A stretch of 5,118 bases of DNA from CAYLZW01 sp964388085 (GTDB lineage: Bacteria; Myxococcota; UBA727; CAYLZW01), in assembly GCA_964388085.1 (NCBI GenBank), contig CAYLZW010000387.1, forward strand, positions 1 to 5,118, written 5' to 3'. Shown here piece after piece: positions 4,892 to 5,118 of this stretch. Each line of letters opens with the position of its first letter. The stretch's first letter is position 1. The notes beneath the pieces are model-generated. The model saw only the letters and a program-made list of their open reading frames with translations. It was not told the DNA's origin and did not search any database. The position numbers were made by a program, and so were the translations under genes.

Positions 4892-5118
4892 ATGAGCAAG
4901 TACGGGAACAAGTTCACTTGCTGGTCGTGCAGCGCGAAGTTCTACGACCTCGGGAAACCAAACGTGAAGTGCCCCAAGTGCGGGGCCGATCCAGCCGCTG
5001 ACCCGAACGCGGGCGGCGCCGCCCCGGCGCCTGAGCTCGGTGACCTCGACGAAGAGATCGAGACGCCCGACTTCAGCGACGACGAAGAGAGCGACGACCT
5101 CGAGGACGCCGAAGAGGC
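4892..5118 (+). CDS. FYDLN/FYDLG-type zinc-ribbon protein with acidic tail (3' end beyond window)
   Basis: The visible 75 residues match the TIGR02300 (FYDLN_acid) type: a short zinc ribbon followed by a long low-complexity acidic tail. The ribbon is KFTCWSCSAKFYDLGKPNVK then CPKCG, with Cys10, Cys13, Cys27 and Cys30 as two C-x2-C zinc knuckles around FYDLGK (17-22). After a Pro/Ala/Gly spacer (34-47) the tail begins at about 48 and is dominated by Asp and Glu. No stop is reached, so the protein is truncated only by the window edge. The start is fixed by GGAG and by the family's habit of beginning about ten residues before the first cysteine. The role of the family is not established. A nucleic-acid- or protein-binding accessory function is a guess. 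Confidence 0.88.
   Translation, partial: MSKYGNKFTCWSCSAKFYDLGKPNVKCPKCGADPAADPNAGGAAPAPELGDLDEEIETPDFSDDEESDDLEDAEE

Overview
This is a GC-rich window with very strong G/C preference at third codon positions. It holds five genes on the minus strand and two on the plus strand. The gene content suggests a large-genome myxobacterium-type organism (Myxococcota, possibly Polyangiales): a standalone cyclic-nucleotide-binding protein, a class I terpene synthase, an FHA-domain protein with a proline/alanine/acid-rich linker, and a FYDLN/FYDLG-type zinc ribbon with an acidic tail. The taxonomic guess is inference from composition and gene families. No rRNA, tRNA or marker gene in the window fixes it.

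Layout. Read in their own direction (right to left), the minus-strand genes are an FHA-domain protein (4467-3535), a uracil-DNA glycosylase superfamily protein starting 3 bases after its stop (3531-2920), a 343-base gap, a class I terpene synthase (2576-1593), a 164-base gap, a small cyclic-nucleotide-binding protein (1428-985), a 185-base gap with an imperfect hairpin, and RsmE, the 16S rRNA m3U1498 methyltransferase (799-50). The first 49 bases may hold the start of another minus-strand gene. On the plus strand, divergent from the FHA gene, lie a 67-residue cysteine-rich protein (4514-4717) and the 5' part of the zinc-ribbon gene (4892 to the window end). The 46-base divergent FHA/small-protein intergenic carries a perfect 5-bp palindrome, GGATA-C-TATCC, that could act as a -10 element for both directions.

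How they fit together. The FHA and glycosylase genes look like a tightly coupled pair. The terpene synthase and the cyclic-nucleotide-binding gene are neighbours on the same strand. That recalls the cyclic-nucleotide-binding/terpene-cyclase pairing known from actinobacterial 2-methylisoborneol loci, but this binding protein is a minimal single domain and no small-molecule methyltransferase is present. RsmE is housekeeping.

The points most worth a second look are the apparent replacement of the usual pyrophosphate-sensor arginine in the terpene synthase, the degenerate second FHA-like fold at the C-terminus of the FHA protein, the Gln-for-Glu motif A in the glycosylase, and the small four-cysteine protein. 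I saw no CRISPR array, insertion sequence, phage gene or clear defence system.
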